Assembly: GCA_017439545.1 (NCBI GenBank)
Contig: JAFSIW010000031.1
Coordinates: 62,001 to 126,000, forward strand
Source: Clostridia bacterium
GTDB taxonomy: Bacteria > Bacillota > Clostridia > Oscillospirales > Acutalibacteraceae
Direction: 5' to 3'
Length of the DNA stretch: 64,000 nucleotides
The position numbers were made by a program, and so were the translations under genes. This document shows, one piece after another, positions 63,891 to 64,000 of this stretch (positions are counted from its first letter, which is position 1; every line of letters starts with the position of its first letter). Below the pieces are notes generated by a model that did not search any database, was not told where the DNA came from, and saw nothing but the letters and a program-made list of their open reading frames with translations.

Positions 63891-64000
63891 TTATTCAGGT
63901 TTTTCCAAACCGAGCAGCATATCTGCATCCGAAGGCTGGAGCGTCTCAACCGAGCGAAGATGCTTTTGGATAATCGAGTTACGATGGGTGGCATCATCCA
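63891..64000 (-). CDS. C-terminal end of an unrecognised protein (cut by window edge)
   Basis: The minus-strand frame that ends at 63891 is open to the window edge and reads DDATHRNSIIQKHLRSVETLQ... ending LLGLEKPE, 35 residues. The terminator placed directly after its stop supports it. No family is recognisable from this fragment. Confidence 0.6.
   Translation of the reverse strand, partial: DDATHRNSIIQKHLRSVETLQPSDADMLLGLEKPE

Overview
The window looks like chromosomal DNA from a spore-forming, anaerobic Gram-positive Clostridium relative, most likely Oscillospiraceae/Ruminococcaceae from a fibre-degrading habitat. The signs are sporulation genes (spoIIM, a cwlD-like amidase), sepF/divIVA/lspA, split two-subunit transketolase, an IspH-ribosomal S1 fusion, an archaeal-type phosphoglycerate mutase, and two very large secreted glycoside hydrolases ending in type I dockerins. 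Genes are dense, with short spacers and good Shine-Dalgarno sequences. No prophage, insertion sequence or CRISPR array was recognised. Start codons were chosen from ribosome binding sites, so several are downstream of the longest possible start.

Region by region. 1-3.7 kb: metA (cut by the left edge) with the proline genes proB, proA, proC. 3.8-7 kb: an AraC/GyrI-type regulator with a frameshift near its end, apgM, and an AraC regulator divergent from a 1580-residue GH2 enzyme (7.0-11.8 kb). 11.8-15 kb (minus strand): tRNA-Val, tRNA-Pro, an XRE-DnaD-DnaC replication operon and tRNA-Arg. 15.2-22.6 kb: miaB, a YlbF/YmcA protein, mutS, mutL, miaA. 22.6-30 kb: a HlyD-like protein, yggS, sepF, divIVA, lspA, rluD, a HAD phosphatase and both transketolase subunits. 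30.2-31.3 kb: a solitary XRE regulator. 31.4-34.2 kb (minus): asd, dapA, dapB. 34.3-40.3 kb: queA, tgt, yajC, a TIGR04086 protein, spoIIM, xerD, a DUF624-like protein. 40.3-51.6 kb (minus): an ECF sigma factor with a putative anti-sigma factor, xerC, radA, cwlD-like, ispH-S1, plsC, cmk, a flavoprotein and two membrane proteins. 51.7-58.8 kb (minus): a lipoprotein with a rhodanese domain, a 1649-residue GH3 enzyme with dockerin, and an AraC regulator. 58.9-64 kb (minus): uvrB, uvrA and the tail of an unknown gene.

The parts fit two themes. Core housekeeping clusters are arranged as in other Clostridia/Bacilli (tRNA modification with mismatch repair; cell division; lysine pathway; queuosine; nucleotide excision repair). 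The two polysaccharide loci each pair one dockerin-bearing hydrolase with an AraC regulator, suggesting substrate-induced parts of a cellulosome-like system; no cohesin or scaffoldin gene lies in the window.

The least explained structure is a cluster of repeats of the type GTTTACATAA in the non-coding region before spoIIM-xerD. They match the XerD-binding arm of Firmicutes dif sites but have no XerC arm, and a related copy sits in the leader of xerC. Self-regulation by Xer proteins, or XerD sites of the kind that act on SMC, are testable explanations.
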